From Acidipila sp. EB88 (lineage in GTDB: Bacteria; Acidobacteriota; Terriglobia; Terriglobales; Acidobacteriaceae), in the NCBI RefSeq assembly GCF_003858395.1, contig NZ_QWEV01000005.1, forward strand, positions 1,984,001-2,048,000: a stretch of DNA of 64,000 nt, given 5' to 3'. A program made the translations under genes and the position numbers. Below the pieces are notes generated by a model. The model searched no databases. It saw only the letters and a list, made by a program, of their open reading frames with translations, and was not told where the DNA came from. This document shows positions 45,229 to 54,736 of the stretch, one piece after another (the stretch's first letter is position 1; each line of letters begins with the position of its first letter).

Positions 45229-47097
45229 ATGTCTCTCACCGATCTCCTTCTAGGCAAGCCGCTCGCCACATCCGAGGAACACTCAGAACAGATCGGCGCT
45301 TCCTCGGGCGTCGCGATTTTTGGGCTGGACGGACTCTCCTCCGCGGCATACGGACCGGAAGCAGCACTGACCCTGCTCCTGCCCCTCGGCTTCGCCGGCA
45401 TTGAGCACATCGTTCCCATCACTGCCGCCATCATCGGGCTGCTGCTCATCGTCTTCGTCTCCTACCGGCAGACCATCGATGCCTATCCCAACGGCGGCGG
45501 CTCCTATACCGTTGCAACCGAGAATCTGGGCGTGTCCGCCGGTCTGCTTGCTGCCGCGGCTCTCATGATCGACTACGTACTGACCGCGGCTGTCGGTATC
45601 TCCGCCGGCGTCGGCGCGCTGATCTCCGCCGTGCCCACGCTGCAGCCGCATACCCTCTCCCTGTGCCTGGGCATCCTGGCCGTGCTCACCCTGATCAACC
45701 TGCGTGGCGTGCGCGACACCGGCCTGATCATCCTGGTCCCGACCTACCTGTTCATCGGCAGCCTTCTGCTGCTCATCGGCCTCGGCCTCTTCCACACCAT
45801 CGTTGCCGGTGGCCACCCCCATGCCGTGATCCATCCGCCCAAACTCCCCGGCGCGACCGAGGCATTGTCGTTCTGGCTGCTGCTCAAGGTCTTCTCGAGT
45901 GGCTGTACCGCCATGACCGGGGTCGAAGCCGTGTCCAACGGCGCCAACGCCTTCCGCGAGCCGCGCGCCCCTACCGCGAAAAAGACGCTGACCGTGATCA
46001 TCGCGACGCTGGTCGCCCTGCTCGCCGGCATCGCCTTTCTCTGCCGCGCATACAACGTCGGCGCCACCGATCCCAACTCCCCGCACTACCAGAGCGTGCT
46101 GTCCGAACTGCTGCAGGCTGTGACCGGGCGCGGCATCTTCTACTGGGTTGCGATGAGCTCCATCCTGCTGGTGCTCGCGCTTTCTGCCAACACGGCCTTC
46201 GCCGGTTTCCCGCGCGTGTTGCGCGTCATCGCCCTCAACGGCTACCTGCCGCGTGTGTTTACCCTGCGCGGCCGCCGCCTGCTCTACTCGTGGGGCGTGT
46301 ACCTGCTGGTCCTGCTCACCGCGATGCTGCTGCTGATCTTCCGCGGTGTCACCGACCGTCTGATCCCGCTCTACGCCATCGGCGCCTTCCTTGCCTTCAC
46401 CCTCTCGCAGGCCGGCATGGTGGAGCACTGGCGCAAGAACCCCGGCAAGGGTTCCCGCTTCAAGATGCTCGTCAACGGCATCGGTGCATTCGCCACCGGC
46501 ATCACCACCTTGGTCGTGCTGGTCACCAAGTTCGTCAGCGGCGCCTGGGTCACCGCGCTGCTGATTCCACTGCTCATCATGGTCATGGTGATGGTGCACC
46601 ACCACTACGAACGCGTGCGCCGTGAAATCTCCACCGACGCACCACTCGACACCACGGGCCTGCTCGAACCCTTCGTGATCGTCCCCATCGATCGCTGGAG
46701 CCGCATCTCCGAGAAGGCGCTTCGGCTGGCCATGGTTATGTCCAGCGAGGTGCAGGCCGTCCACGTCATGGCCGAGGAAGACGGGCAGCAGGTCACCATC
46801 TGCGACGAATGGGAACAGATGGTCGTCACCCCCCTGCGCGCCGCCAACCGCCCCGTGCCGGAACTCGTCACCCTCTCCTCGCCTTTCCGCTTCGTGCTCC
46901 TGCCCATGGTTAAACACGTGCTTGAGCAGGAAAAACGCTACGCGGATCGCCACATCGCCGTGCTTGTTCCCGAGCTGGTGGTCAAACACTGGTACGAAAA
47001 CCTGCTCCACAACCAGCGCGGCAACCTGCTCAAACTCCTGTTGCTGGTGCGCGGCAACCAGCGCATCTTCGTGATCAACATCCCCTGGTACCTCTAA
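45229..47097 (+). CDS. KimA-like APC-superfamily potassium/amino-acid transporter
   Basis: A 622-residue transporter with twelve hydrophobic helices (about 25-465) and a cytoplasmic C-terminal domain of about 150 residues. The first helix reads SSGVAIFGLDGLSSAAYGPEA, then YPNGGGSYTVA, and the last helices TKFVSGAWVTALLIPLLIMVMVMVHHHYERV, which together match the KimA (YdaO) potassium importers rather than classical amino-acid permeases of 450 residues. Proton-coupled K+ uptake is the likely role. Its stop codon touches the 150-bp palindrome at 47097. Confidence 0.8.
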   Translation: MSLTDLLLGKPLATSEEHSEQIGASSGVAIFGLDGLSSAAYGPEAALTLLLPLGFAGIEHIVPITAAIIGLLLIVFVSYRQTIDAYPNGGGSYTVATENLGVSAGLLAAAALMIDYVLTAAVGISAGVGALISAVPTLQPHTLSLCLGILAVLTLINLRGVRDTGLIILVPTYLFIGSLLLLIGLGLFHTIVAGGHPHAVIHPPKLPGATEALSFWLLLKVFSSGCTAMTGVEAVSNGANAFREPRAPTAKKTLTVIIATLVALLAGIAFLCRAYNVGATDPNSPHYQSVLSELLQAVTGRGIFYWVAMSSILLVLALSANTAFAGFPRVLRVIALNGYLPRVFTLRGRRLLYSWGVYLLVLLTAMLLLIFRGVTDRLIPLYAIGAFLAFTLSQAGMVEHWRKNPGKGSRFKMLVNGIGAFATGITTLVVLVTKFVSGAWVTALLIPLLIMVMVMVHHHYERVRREISTDAPLDTTGLLEPFVIVPIDRWSRISEKALRLAMVMSSEVQAVHVMAEEDGQQVTICDEWEQMVVTPLRAANRPVPELVTLSSPFRFVLLPMVKHVLEQEKRYADRHIAVLVPELVVKHWYENLLHNQRGNLLKLLLLVRGNQRIFVINIPWYL

Positions 47098-47243
47098 ACC
47101 GCCTGCGCGGCTCGCGGTCCCTTCGGGACATGTACTCGCTCAGAACAAGGGCCTCAAGCTTTCTGGAAAAATCATCCAGAAAGCTTGAGGCCTTTGCGTT
47201 TCAGGTACACCCGCCACGAAGTGGCCGCATCCCGCGTAGGCGC
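47097..47243. repeat. Compound palindrome, copy A
   Basis: Outer arm CCGCCTGCGCGGCTCGCGG, small hairpin GTCCCTTCGGGAC (TTCG loop), a central 18-base perfect stem (47150-47167 with 47175-47192), then a matching CGAA-loop hairpin GCCACGAAGTGGC and a decayed right outer arm CCGCGTAGGCG. It fills the gap between two convergent stop codons (47097 and 47249) exactly. Related copies at 62864 and 63741. Confidence 0.85.
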
Positions 47244-47248
47244 TCTTG

Positions 47249-48769
47249 CTATTTAGGATTCGCCGGCAGCTTCGAGGTATTCCACCCGCCGCCGAGCGAG
47301 CTCACCAGTTGCACACTCGCCACAAACCGGCGCGTGGTGATGTCCTCCGAGGTGCGCTGGTTGGCAAGCTGTGCCTGTTGCGAGGTCAGCACCTCCAGGT
47401 ACGTGGTGACGCCTCCCTTGTAGCGGTTGGTGCTGAGCCGCAGCGAGTTCGTGGCGGAGCGCACGGCGTTCGCAGCCGAACCCTCTTCCTGCTGCAGCAC
47501 CCGCAGCGCTGCCAGGTTGTCCTCGACCTCCTGGAAGCTGTTGAGCACAGTCAGCCGGTAGTTCGCCACGGTCGACGAGTAGTTGGCCCGCGCCTGGTCT
47601 GTGACTGCGCGCCGTCGCCCCCCATCGAAGATCGTCTCAATCGCCGACGCGCCGACCGACCAGAGCTCGCTCGGCCCCTGGATCCAGGTGCCCGGCTCGC
47701 CGCTTTCAAAGCCGCCGCCGCCGGTCAGTGAGATGTTCGGGTAGTACGCCGCGATCGCGACGCCGATCTGCTCGTTCGCGGCCTGCGCGCGCCGTTCGGC
47801 AGCGGCCACGTCCGGCCGCCTCTCCAGCAGCTCGGAAGGCACGCCCGTGGGGATATCCGGGATGTTGGTGTTCTGCGGCATCGGCGGCAGCGAGAAGGCC
47901 GACGCCGAGATCCCCAGGAGGGTGGCGATGGCGTGCTGGTACTGTGCGCGCGCAATCGCTACATCGATGGTCTGCGTTTGCGTGGTGGCCAGCTGGGTCT
48001 GCGCCAGCGCCACATCCGCCTCGGTCGAAACACCTCCGCGGAAGCGCTTCTGCGTCAGCTCCAGGTAAGCCTGGAAGGTCGAAAGCGTGGTGTCCAGCAA
48101 CTGCTGCTGGGCGTCCAGCCCACGCAACTGGTAGTAGTCCACTGCCAGCTCCGTGCGCACCGAGAGCTCCACGTTGGCCTGGTCCGCAGCCAGCGCCTGC
48201 GCGTTGGCCCGGGCGTTCTCGACCTCGCGGCGCACCTGCCCCCAGAAGTCCGGCTGCCAGCTCGCGCTGCCGCTCAGCGCAAAGTCGTTGTACTGGCTGG
48301 GCGTCAGGTTGCTCACGTAGTTTGGCCGGTTGTACGAGAGCCGCTCCCGCTGGATCGTCGGTCCTAGTGAGAGGGTGGGATAGAAGCTGGCCTTGGCCTG
48401 GCGCACCGCGGCGGCGGCGGCCGTGTAGTTGGCCAGCGCTGCCTGCACCTGCAGGTTGGCGCCGGTGAGCCGGGTTTCCAGATCCGTCAGCGTAGGGTCG
48501 CCGAACTGCAGCCACCACTCTCCACGCGCCAGCGCATCCGCCGGCACCGCGGGCTTCCAGGTGCCGGGCGGCGGTGGCAGCTCCTTGTATGTCAGCGCCG
48601 GTGGCGCAGACGGCGGCTTCACATAGTTGGGCCCGACCTTGCAGCCGGAAAGCGCCATCGCGCCTACCAGCAGCGCTGCGGTCCAGGGCAGGGAAGCGCG
48701 CCGTGCAGAATCAGCACTGGCGCCACGCCCGCCGGGGCGGGAGGTTGGTTCCAGATCCACATCCACCAC
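47249..48769 (-). CDS. Outer-membrane efflux channel lipoprotein, NodT/TolC type
   Basis: A 506-residue OMF of tripartite pumps. N-terminal lipobox LSGC after a hydrophobic stretch (about 28-42), then KVGPNYVKP, WWLQFGDPTL, and two OEP repeats of coiled-coil hairpins (NLQVQAALANYTAAAAAVRQAKASFYP; NEQIGVAIAAYYPNISLTG). Three to a trimer, it forms the exit channel for the pump encoded upstream. The start is a GTG at 48769 that overlaps the adaptor stop by one base (TAGTG). Confidence 0.93.
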   Translation of the reverse strand: MVDVDLEPTSRPGGRGASADSARRASLPWTAALLVGAMALSGCKVGPNYVKPPSAPPALTYKELPPPPGTWKPAVPADALARGEWWLQFGDPTLTDLETRLTGANLQVQAALANYTAAAAAVRQAKASFYPTLSLGPTIQRERLSYNRPNYVSNLTPSQYNDFALSGSASWQPDFWGQVRREVENARANAQALAADQANVELSVRTELAVDYYQLRGLDAQQQLLDTTLSTFQAYLELTQKRFRGGVSTEADVALAQTQLATTQTQTIDVAIARAQYQHAIATLLGISASAFSLPPMPQNTNIPDIPTGVPSELLERRPDVAAAERRAQAANEQIGVAIAAYYPNISLTGGGGFESGEPGTWIQGPSELWSVGASAIETIFDGGRRRAVTDQARANYSSTVANYRLTVLNSFQEVEDNLAALRVLQQEEGSAANAVRSATNSLRLSTNRYKGGVTTYLEVLTSQQAQLANQRTSEDITTRRFVASVQLVSSLGGGWNTSKLPANPK

Positions 48770-50157
48770 TACTTGCCCCCCGCGCCGCTGCTCTGCTTGG
48801 AGGCAGCCGTGTTCGCCTGACTGCCTGTCTGCTGCGAGCCCGTGCTTTGTTGCGCACCCTCGGCCGTGTTGGCGCCGCCGGCTGGTCCGCCGCTTGCCCC
48901 ATCCTTAGTCGGCTGCACAATCTGCACTGCCTCCCCATCGAAGATGGAGTCCGGCGGGTTCTGCACCACCTGCGAGTCCGCCGTGATGCCGCTTACCACC
49001 TGCACCACACGTCCATCATCCTGCCCGACCGTGATCGGTACCAGCTTAGCCTTGCCGTTTTCCACCACCGCTACCTGCAGCCCCTGCGCGCGGAAGATCA
49101 TCGCCGGTACCGGCACCACCAGGCTCTTTACGCCGATGTTGAGGTGCATCGAAACCTGTGCATACGCTCCCGGCATCAGCCGGCCGTCACGGTTGTCCAC
49201 ATCTACTTCGACCAGCAGCGTACGGGTGTTCGGGTCAATCGCGCTTGCGGTCCGCACAATGTGCCCTGTAAACGTCCTGCCCGGGTACTCGGCCAGCAAC
49301 AGCTGTGCCGGCGTGCCGCGCTTCGCTCCCAGAGAGTCCACCTGCGGGATCGACACGTACACGCGCAGCGTCGAAACCTGCGACACCTCGAACAGCTCCT
49401 GGTTGGTTGCGGCGCCTGCGTTGATCAACTGGCCCACGTCAACAGAACGCGAGGTCACCACGCCGTCAAACGGCGCATACACCCGCTCGAACCCGACCAG
49501 CTGCTGCAAACGGTCCACGTTGGCCTGCGCGCTCTGCACCTGGGTGTTGGTCGAGAGCTGCGACGTCGTGAAGTTGTCGGTGTCCTGCTGCGACACGGCA
49601 TCCTGCGTCAGCAGCGACTGGTAGCGCTTGGCCTGGATCGTGGCATTGCGTGCATTGGCCTCCGCGGTGGCCAGGTCGGCTTTCGCCTGCTTCAACTGCT
49701 GGTCCACCTCCGGGCTTTCAATCACGGCCAGCAGCGCGCCCTTGCGCACGTGCGCGCCGATATCCGCGTACCAGTGCGTCAGGTAGCCCGAGGTGCGCGC
49801 GTAGATCGGCGACGAGATATACGCCTGCAGCGCGCCGGGCAGCAGCAGCGTGTCCTCCGGCTTGCCCTGGATTGGCTTGGCGACCAGCACCGAGGGCGCG
49901 GCCGTGGCATCGGTCTGGCTGGTCAGCCGCTTCTGCGCCCGTACCCGCGGAATGATCCCCAGGCCGGCCAGCACCACCGCCAGCACCAGTCCGCCTACGA
50001 TCAGCACCAGCGCCTTGCCGGTGGACAGGGGCTCGCGGCGCTGTACCTCGCCTTCCTGGTGAGGATGCTCCGCACCCTTGTGCTTCTGGTCCTGCCCGTT
50101 CTGGCCGTCCTGCTGTGCCTCGGCGTTGCGGTTCGTTCTTTGCTGGTCACTGCTCAT
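48769..50157 (-). CDS. RND efflux periplasmic adaptor (membrane fusion protein)
   Basis: A 462-residue adaptor. A hydrophilic cytoplasmic head of about 47 residues, one membrane helix (about 48-70), lipoyl halves (YISSPIYARTSGYLTHWYADIGAHVRKGALLAVIESPEV and FERVYAPFDGVVTSRSVDVGQLI) flanking a coiled-coil hairpin, a beta barrel, and a Gly/Ala/Ser/Gln-rich tail of about 55 residues. It bridges pump and channel. Overlaps the permease by four bases (ATGA) and the channel gene by one base. Confidence 0.93.
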   Translation of the reverse strand: MSSDQQRTNRNAEAQQDGQNGQDQKHKGAEHPHQEGEVQRREPLSTGKALVLIVGGLVLAVVLAGLGIIPRVRAQKRLTSQTDATAAPSVLVAKPIQGKPEDTLLLPGALQAYISSPIYARTSGYLTHWYADIGAHVRKGALLAVIESPEVDQQLKQAKADLATAEANARNATIQAKRYQSLLTQDAVSQQDTDNFTTSQLSTNTQVQSAQANVDRLQQLVGFERVYAPFDGVVTSRSVDVGQLINAGAATNQELFEVSQVSTLRVYVSIPQVDSLGAKRGTPAQLLLAEYPGRTFTGHIVRTASAIDPNTRTLLVEVDVDNRDGRLMPGAYAQVSMHLNIGVKSLVVPVPAMIFRAQGLQVAVVENGKAKLVPITVGQDDGRVVQVVSGITADSQVVQNPPDSIFDGEAVQIVQPTKDGASGGPAGGANTAEGAQQSTGSQQTGSQANTAASKQSSGAGGK

Positions 50158-53100
50158 GCGGTTGCATTCTCCCGGCCATTTCCGTGGCCCTGTTGCTCCG
50201 AAGCCCTGTCCTGCTTTTCCTGCTCATGCCGCTTTTTCTGGTCTTCCTTCTGCTGCCGCTCAGCCCGCTTCCGCTCCAGCCGCGTGTGCACCACGCTGAA
50301 GAACGTCGGGATAAAGAACAGCGTCGAGGTCGTCGCAAACAGCAGTCCGCCGATCACCGCGCGGCCCAGCGGCGCATTCTCTTCGCCGCCATCGCCGAGA
50401 CCCAGCGACATCGGCAGCATGCCGATCATCATCGCCAGCGCCGTCATGATCACCGGCCGGAACCGTGTGAACCCCGCCGCAATCGCCGACTCGGTCGCCT
50501 CGCCCGGGTGCTGCTCCAGGTGTTCCCTGGCAAACGACACCACCAGGATGGAGTTCGACGTCGCGACGCCCATGCACATAATCGCGCCCGTCAGCGCCGG
50601 CACGCTGATGTGCGTACCCGTCAGGAACAGGAACCACACGATGCCAGACAGCGCTGCCGGCAGGCCCGAGATGATAATGAACGGGTCAAGCCAGCTCTGG
50701 AAGTTCACTACGATCAGCGCGTAGACCAGCACGATCGAGAACGCCAGCCCGAGGTACAGGCCGGTGAACGAAGTGTGCATCGTCTGCACCTGCCCGCGCA
50801 CCACCAGCCGCGAGCCATGCGGCAGCTCGTTCTTCATACCCGCGATGATCTGTTCCATGTGCTTATCCACGCTGGACAGATCGCTGTTCACCACGTTGCC
50901 GTAGATATCGATCGCTGGCGAGATGTTGTAGTGCGAGACCGTACCCATCTCCTCGCCCTGCGTAAACGTCGCCACGTTGCCCAGGATCTGCAGCGGCCGT
51001 GGTCCCGTCACCGAGCTCTGCGGCATGATCGCCGCCAGCGACGAGGGTGAAGGCCCCGTGTACCCGGCAGCCCCAGCCACCGCCGTGCTCGCTCCCGAGG
51101 TCGCATTGCCCGTCGCCGCCAGCGGAATGTTGGAAAGATCGTTCAGCGTGTCGAGGTTGTACTGCGGCGACTGCACCGCGATGTTGTACGAAACATTGTT
51201 CTTCGGATCCAGGAAGAACGTCGGTGAAGTCTGGAACGATCCGCTGGTCGCCGACAGAATGCTCTGCGCCACGTCCTGCTGGGACAGTCCAAGCTGCTGG
51301 CTCTTGGTCCGGTCCACGTCCACGTACATGCGCGGATTGTTGAACGGCTGCTGGATACGCAGGTCGGCCGTGCCGGGCACGTAGCGGATTCGGTCCAGCA
51401 GCTTCACCGCGAACGCGCGGTTGCCCACTAGGTTCGGCCCCGAGATCTGGATGTCGATCGGCGCCGGCAGGCCGAAGTTCAGGATCTGCGTGATCATGTC
51501 CGATGGCAGCTCGTAAAAGATCGTGCCCGGGAACCGCTGCGCCAGGATGCCGCGTAGCTTCTGCACATACAGCTCGCTCGGGTGATGCTTCTCGTTCAAC
51601 GACACCTGGATATCCGCGTCTGCGGGGCCGATCGGCGCCGAGTTCGAGTACGTCAGGTTGATGCCGGAGTAGGGAAGCCCGATGTTGTCGATGATCGTCG
51701 TCAGCTCGCTCGCCGGGATCACCTCGCGGATCGTCTTATCCACCTGGTCGATCAGCCGCGCCGTCTCTTCGATCCGGGTGCCGGTGCGCGCACGCACATG
51801 CAGCGTGAACCTCCCTGCATCAACCGACGGGAAGAAGTCCTGCCCCAGGAACGGGAACAGCAGCACCGCCGAGCCAATGGTGAACCCGAAGAACAGCAGC
51901 GTAAAGATCAAAGGCCGCGCAATGCACAACTCCAGCACCGTCTGATAGCCGTTGCGCACCTTTTCAAACTGCCGCTCAAACCCAAGCTGGAACCGGATCA
52001 GCGGGTTGCGGCTTTCATGCTTCGCCCGCGCTGTCTCTTCGTCATGCTCCTTCAGCATGTACATCGCCATGGTCGGCACCACGGTACGCGAGAGCAGGTA
52101 CGAGGCCAGCATGGCGAACACCACGGCTTCGGCCAGCGGCACAAACAGGTACTTGGCCACGCCCGACAGGAAGAACATCGGCACAAACACGATGCAGATC
52201 GAGATCGTCGCAACAAGTGCCGGCACGGCAATCTGCGAAGCCGCGTCCAGAATGCCCTGCTCAATTGCCTTGCCTTCTTCAAGGTTGCGGTTGATGTTCT
52301 CGATCTCCACCGTCGCGTCATCCACCAGGATGCCAACCGCGAGCGCGAGCCCGCCCAGCGTCATGATGTTGATCGTCTCGCCCAGCGCCGCGAGCACCAG
52401 CAGCGAGGTGATGATCGACAGCGGGATCGACACCGCGATGATGATCGTCGAGCGGAACGAGCCCAGGAACAGCAGGATCATGATCGCGGTCAGGCAGGCG
52501 GCGATCAGCGCCTCACGTACTACGCCCGAGATCGAGGCCTTCACGAACACTGACTGGTCGGCCAGCGGCGTGATCTTGAGCTGCGGCGGCAGCTGCGCCA
52601 GCAGCCCCGGCAGCTTGGAGCGGATGCCCGCCACGATGTCCAGCGTGGACGCGTCGCCCGTCTTGATCACCGAAAGCAGCGAAGCCCTTTGCCCATCCAC
52701 GCGCACGATGTTGGTCTGTGGCGGGAAGCCGTCGCGCACGTGCGCCACGTCGTGCATGTAGACCATGTTGCCGTTGACCGAGCGGATCGGCAGGTTGTTC
52801 AGCCCCTCGATCGTCGACGGCGCCGAGTTGGTCTCCACCTGGTACTCGAACTGGTTCACCTTGAACGTGCCCGATGGCAGGATCAGGTTCTGCGAGGCCA
52901 CCGTCGACACCACGTCGGTCGGCGCCAGCCCCTTGGACTGCAGCGCCTGCAGGTTCAGGTCCACCTGCACCTGCCGCTGCTTGCCGCCATACGGGTAGGG
53001 AATACCCGCGCCCGCCACCGTCACGAGCTGCGTCCGGATGAAGTTCAACCCGAAATCGTTCAGCTGCTGCTCGCTCAATCCCTGTCCCGACAGGCCGAGC

Positions 53101-53522
53101 TGGATGATAGGCACGCTCGAGGCCGAGTACTGCAGGATCAGCGGCGGCGTGGTGCCGGCCGGCAACTGCCGCAGCTGCGTTTGTGCAATCGCCGTCACCT
53201 GCGCGTTGGCGTCGGCGATGTTCACATTGGGCTGAAAGAAGATCTTGATGATGCCGATCCCGTTCAGCGACTGCGATTCCACGTGCTCGATGTCGTTGAC
53301 AGTGGTCGTCAGCGTGCGCTCAGATAGCAGCACGATCCGGCTCGACATCTGCTCGGGCGACAGGCCCGTGTACTGCCAGATCATCGCGATAACCGGGATA
53401 TTGATGTTCGGGAAGATATCGGTCGGCGTTTCCACGATCGCGACGGGACCGAGGATCAGCAGCAGCAAAGCCAGCACGGCAAAGGTATAAGGCCGTCGCA
53501 GCGCGAGGCGAACAATCCACAT
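50154..53522 (-). CDS. RND-family efflux permease
   Basis: A 1122-residue proton-driven inner-membrane pump of the AcrB/MdtB fold: MWIVRLALRRPYTFAVLALLLLI, two large periplasmic loops (residues about 35-330 and 590-890), twelve helices, and the charged pair of helix 4 in GLALAVGILVDDATVEIENI. The DD in helix 4 is the proton-relay position. Substrate unknown; the GPVAIVETPTDIFPNINIPVI start is that of multidrug rather than metal pumps. First gene of an operon with adaptor and outer-membrane channel; the last 30 residues are basic and acidic, an extension beyond most relatives. Confidence 0.94.
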   Translation of the reverse strand: MWIVRLALRRPYTFAVLALLLLILGPVAIVETPTDIFPNINIPVIAMIWQYTGLSPEQMSSRIVLLSERTLTTTVNDIEHVESQSLNGIGIIKIFFQPNVNIADANAQVTAIAQTQLRQLPAGTTPPLILQYSASSVPIIQLGLSGQGLSEQQLNDFGLNFIRTQLVTVAGAGIPYPYGGKQRQVQVDLNLQALQSKGLAPTDVVSTVASQNLILPSGTFKVNQFEYQVETNSAPSTIEGLNNLPIRSVNGNMVYMHDVAHVRDGFPPQTNIVRVDGQRASLLSVIKTGDASTLDIVAGIRSKLPGLLAQLPPQLKITPLADQSVFVKASISGVVREALIAACLTAIMILLFLGSFRSTIIIAVSIPLSIITSLLVLAALGETINIMTLGGLALAVGILVDDATVEIENINRNLEEGKAIEQGILDAASQIAVPALVATISICIVFVPMFFLSGVAKYLFVPLAEAVVFAMLASYLLSRTVVPTMAMYMLKEHDEETARAKHESRNPLIRFQLGFERQFEKVRNGYQTVLELCIARPLIFTLLFFGFTIGSAVLLFPFLGQDFFPSVDAGRFTLHVRARTGTRIEETARLIDQVDKTIREVIPASELTTIIDNIGLPYSGINLTYSNSAPIGPADADIQVSLNEKHHPSELYVQKLRGILAQRFPGTIFYELPSDMITQILNFGLPAPIDIQISGPNLVGNRAFAVKLLDRIRYVPGTADLRIQQPFNNPRMYVDVDRTKSQQLGLSQQDVAQSILSATSGSFQTSPTFFLDPKNNVSYNIAVQSPQYNLDTLNDLSNIPLAATGNATSGASTAVAGAAGYTGPSPSSLAAIMPQSSVTGPRPLQILGNVATFTQGEEMGTVSHYNISPAIDIYGNVVNSDLSSVDKHMEQIIAGMKNELPHGSRLVVRGQVQTMHTSFTGLYLGLAFSIVLVYALIVVNFQSWLDPFIIISGLPAALSGIVWFLFLTGTHISVPALTGAIMCMGVATSNSILVVSFAREHLEQHPGEATESAIAAGFTRFRPVIMTALAMMIGMLPMSLGLGDGGEENAPLGRAVIGGLLFATTSTLFFIPTFFSVVHTRLERKRAERQQKEDQKKRHEQEKQDRASEQQGHGNGRENATA

Positions 53523-53962
53523 AAAAGGCGGCGTCTCCGTGCAGGACCGAGCGTCAGTGCGCTGCGTTCAGCCTGCGTTCACACATCCACACAACTTGAA
53601 ATAGGCAGGCACATGCACCAGTGCGTCCCGACGAGGTCCCCGGGTGCCCGCAAAAGGCAGAGCGCATGGCGCGGCCAGTAACAAGCTTTTCCCTGCGCCA
53701 GCCGCGGCATGCGGCGGAGCGGCCCCAACACATAGTGTTAGTAGACGCTGATTTCAGGCGAAAGGACCCGCTGTTTCTCCCCGGCTGTCATGCTTTCCGT
53801 TGCGCAGGTAACAATCGATGACGGTTTCGAGGCAGCGTGGCGCCGCTGCGGCACTCCAAAGCGGCCGCCAGACGCCCCTCAAGCGACCCCGCAAGCGAGC
53901 CATGAACCAGCAACATTCACGGGGCAGACGCGACGAACGCGCCCACGCCCCTGGCGCTGCGC
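53523..53962. other. Gene-free region upstream of the RND operon
   Basis: 440 bases between the RND promoter side and the end of the SDR gene. No gene recognised. A short inverted repeat AACA-CATAG-TGTT at 53727-53739 could bind a TetR-type repressor, but no regulator gene is adjacent. Confidence 0.3.
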
Positions 53963-54736
53963 CTACATATTCAGGTTCTTGAACAGAAACCCCGGGACGC
54001 TCTTCACCATAAACATGACCACCCGCCAGAAGCCCGGCAGGTACACCGTGTCCCTGCGGTTTTCCACCGCGCGCACAATGCCCGCGCCGATCGCCCGCGG
54101 CTCCGCGAACAACGGGCCACGCGGCAGGTGTGCCGTCATTGGCGTCGCCACAAACCCCGGCTTGATCAGCAGCACCTGCACCCCGGTCCGGTCGATGCGG
54201 TTGCGCAGCCCATCCACCAGCACGTTCAGCGCCGCCTTGGACGCCCCGTACACATAGTTACTCTGCCGCCCGCGATCCCCCGCTACCGACGAGATCACCG
54301 CCAGGCACCCACGGCTGTGCCCCTCGAAGTAGTTCGCCAGCCACGTGATCAGCGAGGCAGGCGACAGAAAGTTGGTCCGGTACACCGCCTCGGCCAGCCG
54401 CGGATCCATCTCCGCCGCCCGCTGGTTGCCCAGTACGCCGTAGGCCACCAGCGCCATGTCGATCATGCCCAGCGCAAACGCCGCCGACGACAGCATCTCC
54501 GCATGCGCTTCCGTGTTGTCCAGGTCCATTGCGTACGAGGTCACGGCCCTAGCTCCGCGCGTGCGCAGGTCGTTCGCCACCGCGTCCAGCTTGTACGGGT
54601 CGCGCGCCACCAGGAAGAAGCTCACTTCCCCGGCGCCGCCTTTTTCAAGCAGCCGCCGCGCGGTCGCCTGCGCAATGGCCGAAGTCGCTCCCAGGATCAC
54701 AATGCGTTTCGGGTCGATCACCGGTTGCTTAGCCAC
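53963..54736 (-). CDS. DprE2-like short-chain dehydrogenase
   Basis: A 257-residue SDR. The NAD-binding start is ILGATSAIAQATARRL, and the catalytic Ser, Tyr and Lys lie in ISSVAGDRGRQSNYVYGASKAAL. Segments AYGVLGNQ, VYGASKAAL, LLIKPGFVATPMTAHLP and a hydrophobic C-terminus follow the mycobacterial DprE2, which reduces the keto intermediate to decaprenyl-phosphoryl arabinose. It overlaps the DprE1-like gene by eight bases and is last of three genes. The identification rests on motif order plus context. Confidence 0.85.
   Translation of the reverse strand: MAKQPVIDPKRIVILGATSAIAQATARRLLEKGGAGEVSFFLVARDPYKLDAVANDLRTRGARAVTSYAMDLDNTEAHAEMLSSAAFALGMIDMALVAYGVLGNQRAAEMDPRLAEAVYRTNFLSPASLITWLANYFEGHSRGCLAVISSVAGDRGRQSNYVYGASKAALNVLVDGLRNRIDRTGVQVLLIKPGFVATPMTAHLPRGPLFAEPRAIGAGIVRAVENRRDTVYLPGFWRVVMFMVKSVPGFLFKNLNM

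Noticed and set aside
53621-54257. Plus-strand open frames over the gene-free region and the SDR gene
   Set aside because: No Shine-Dalgarno or family match, and they run antisense to the well-supported DprE2-like gene.
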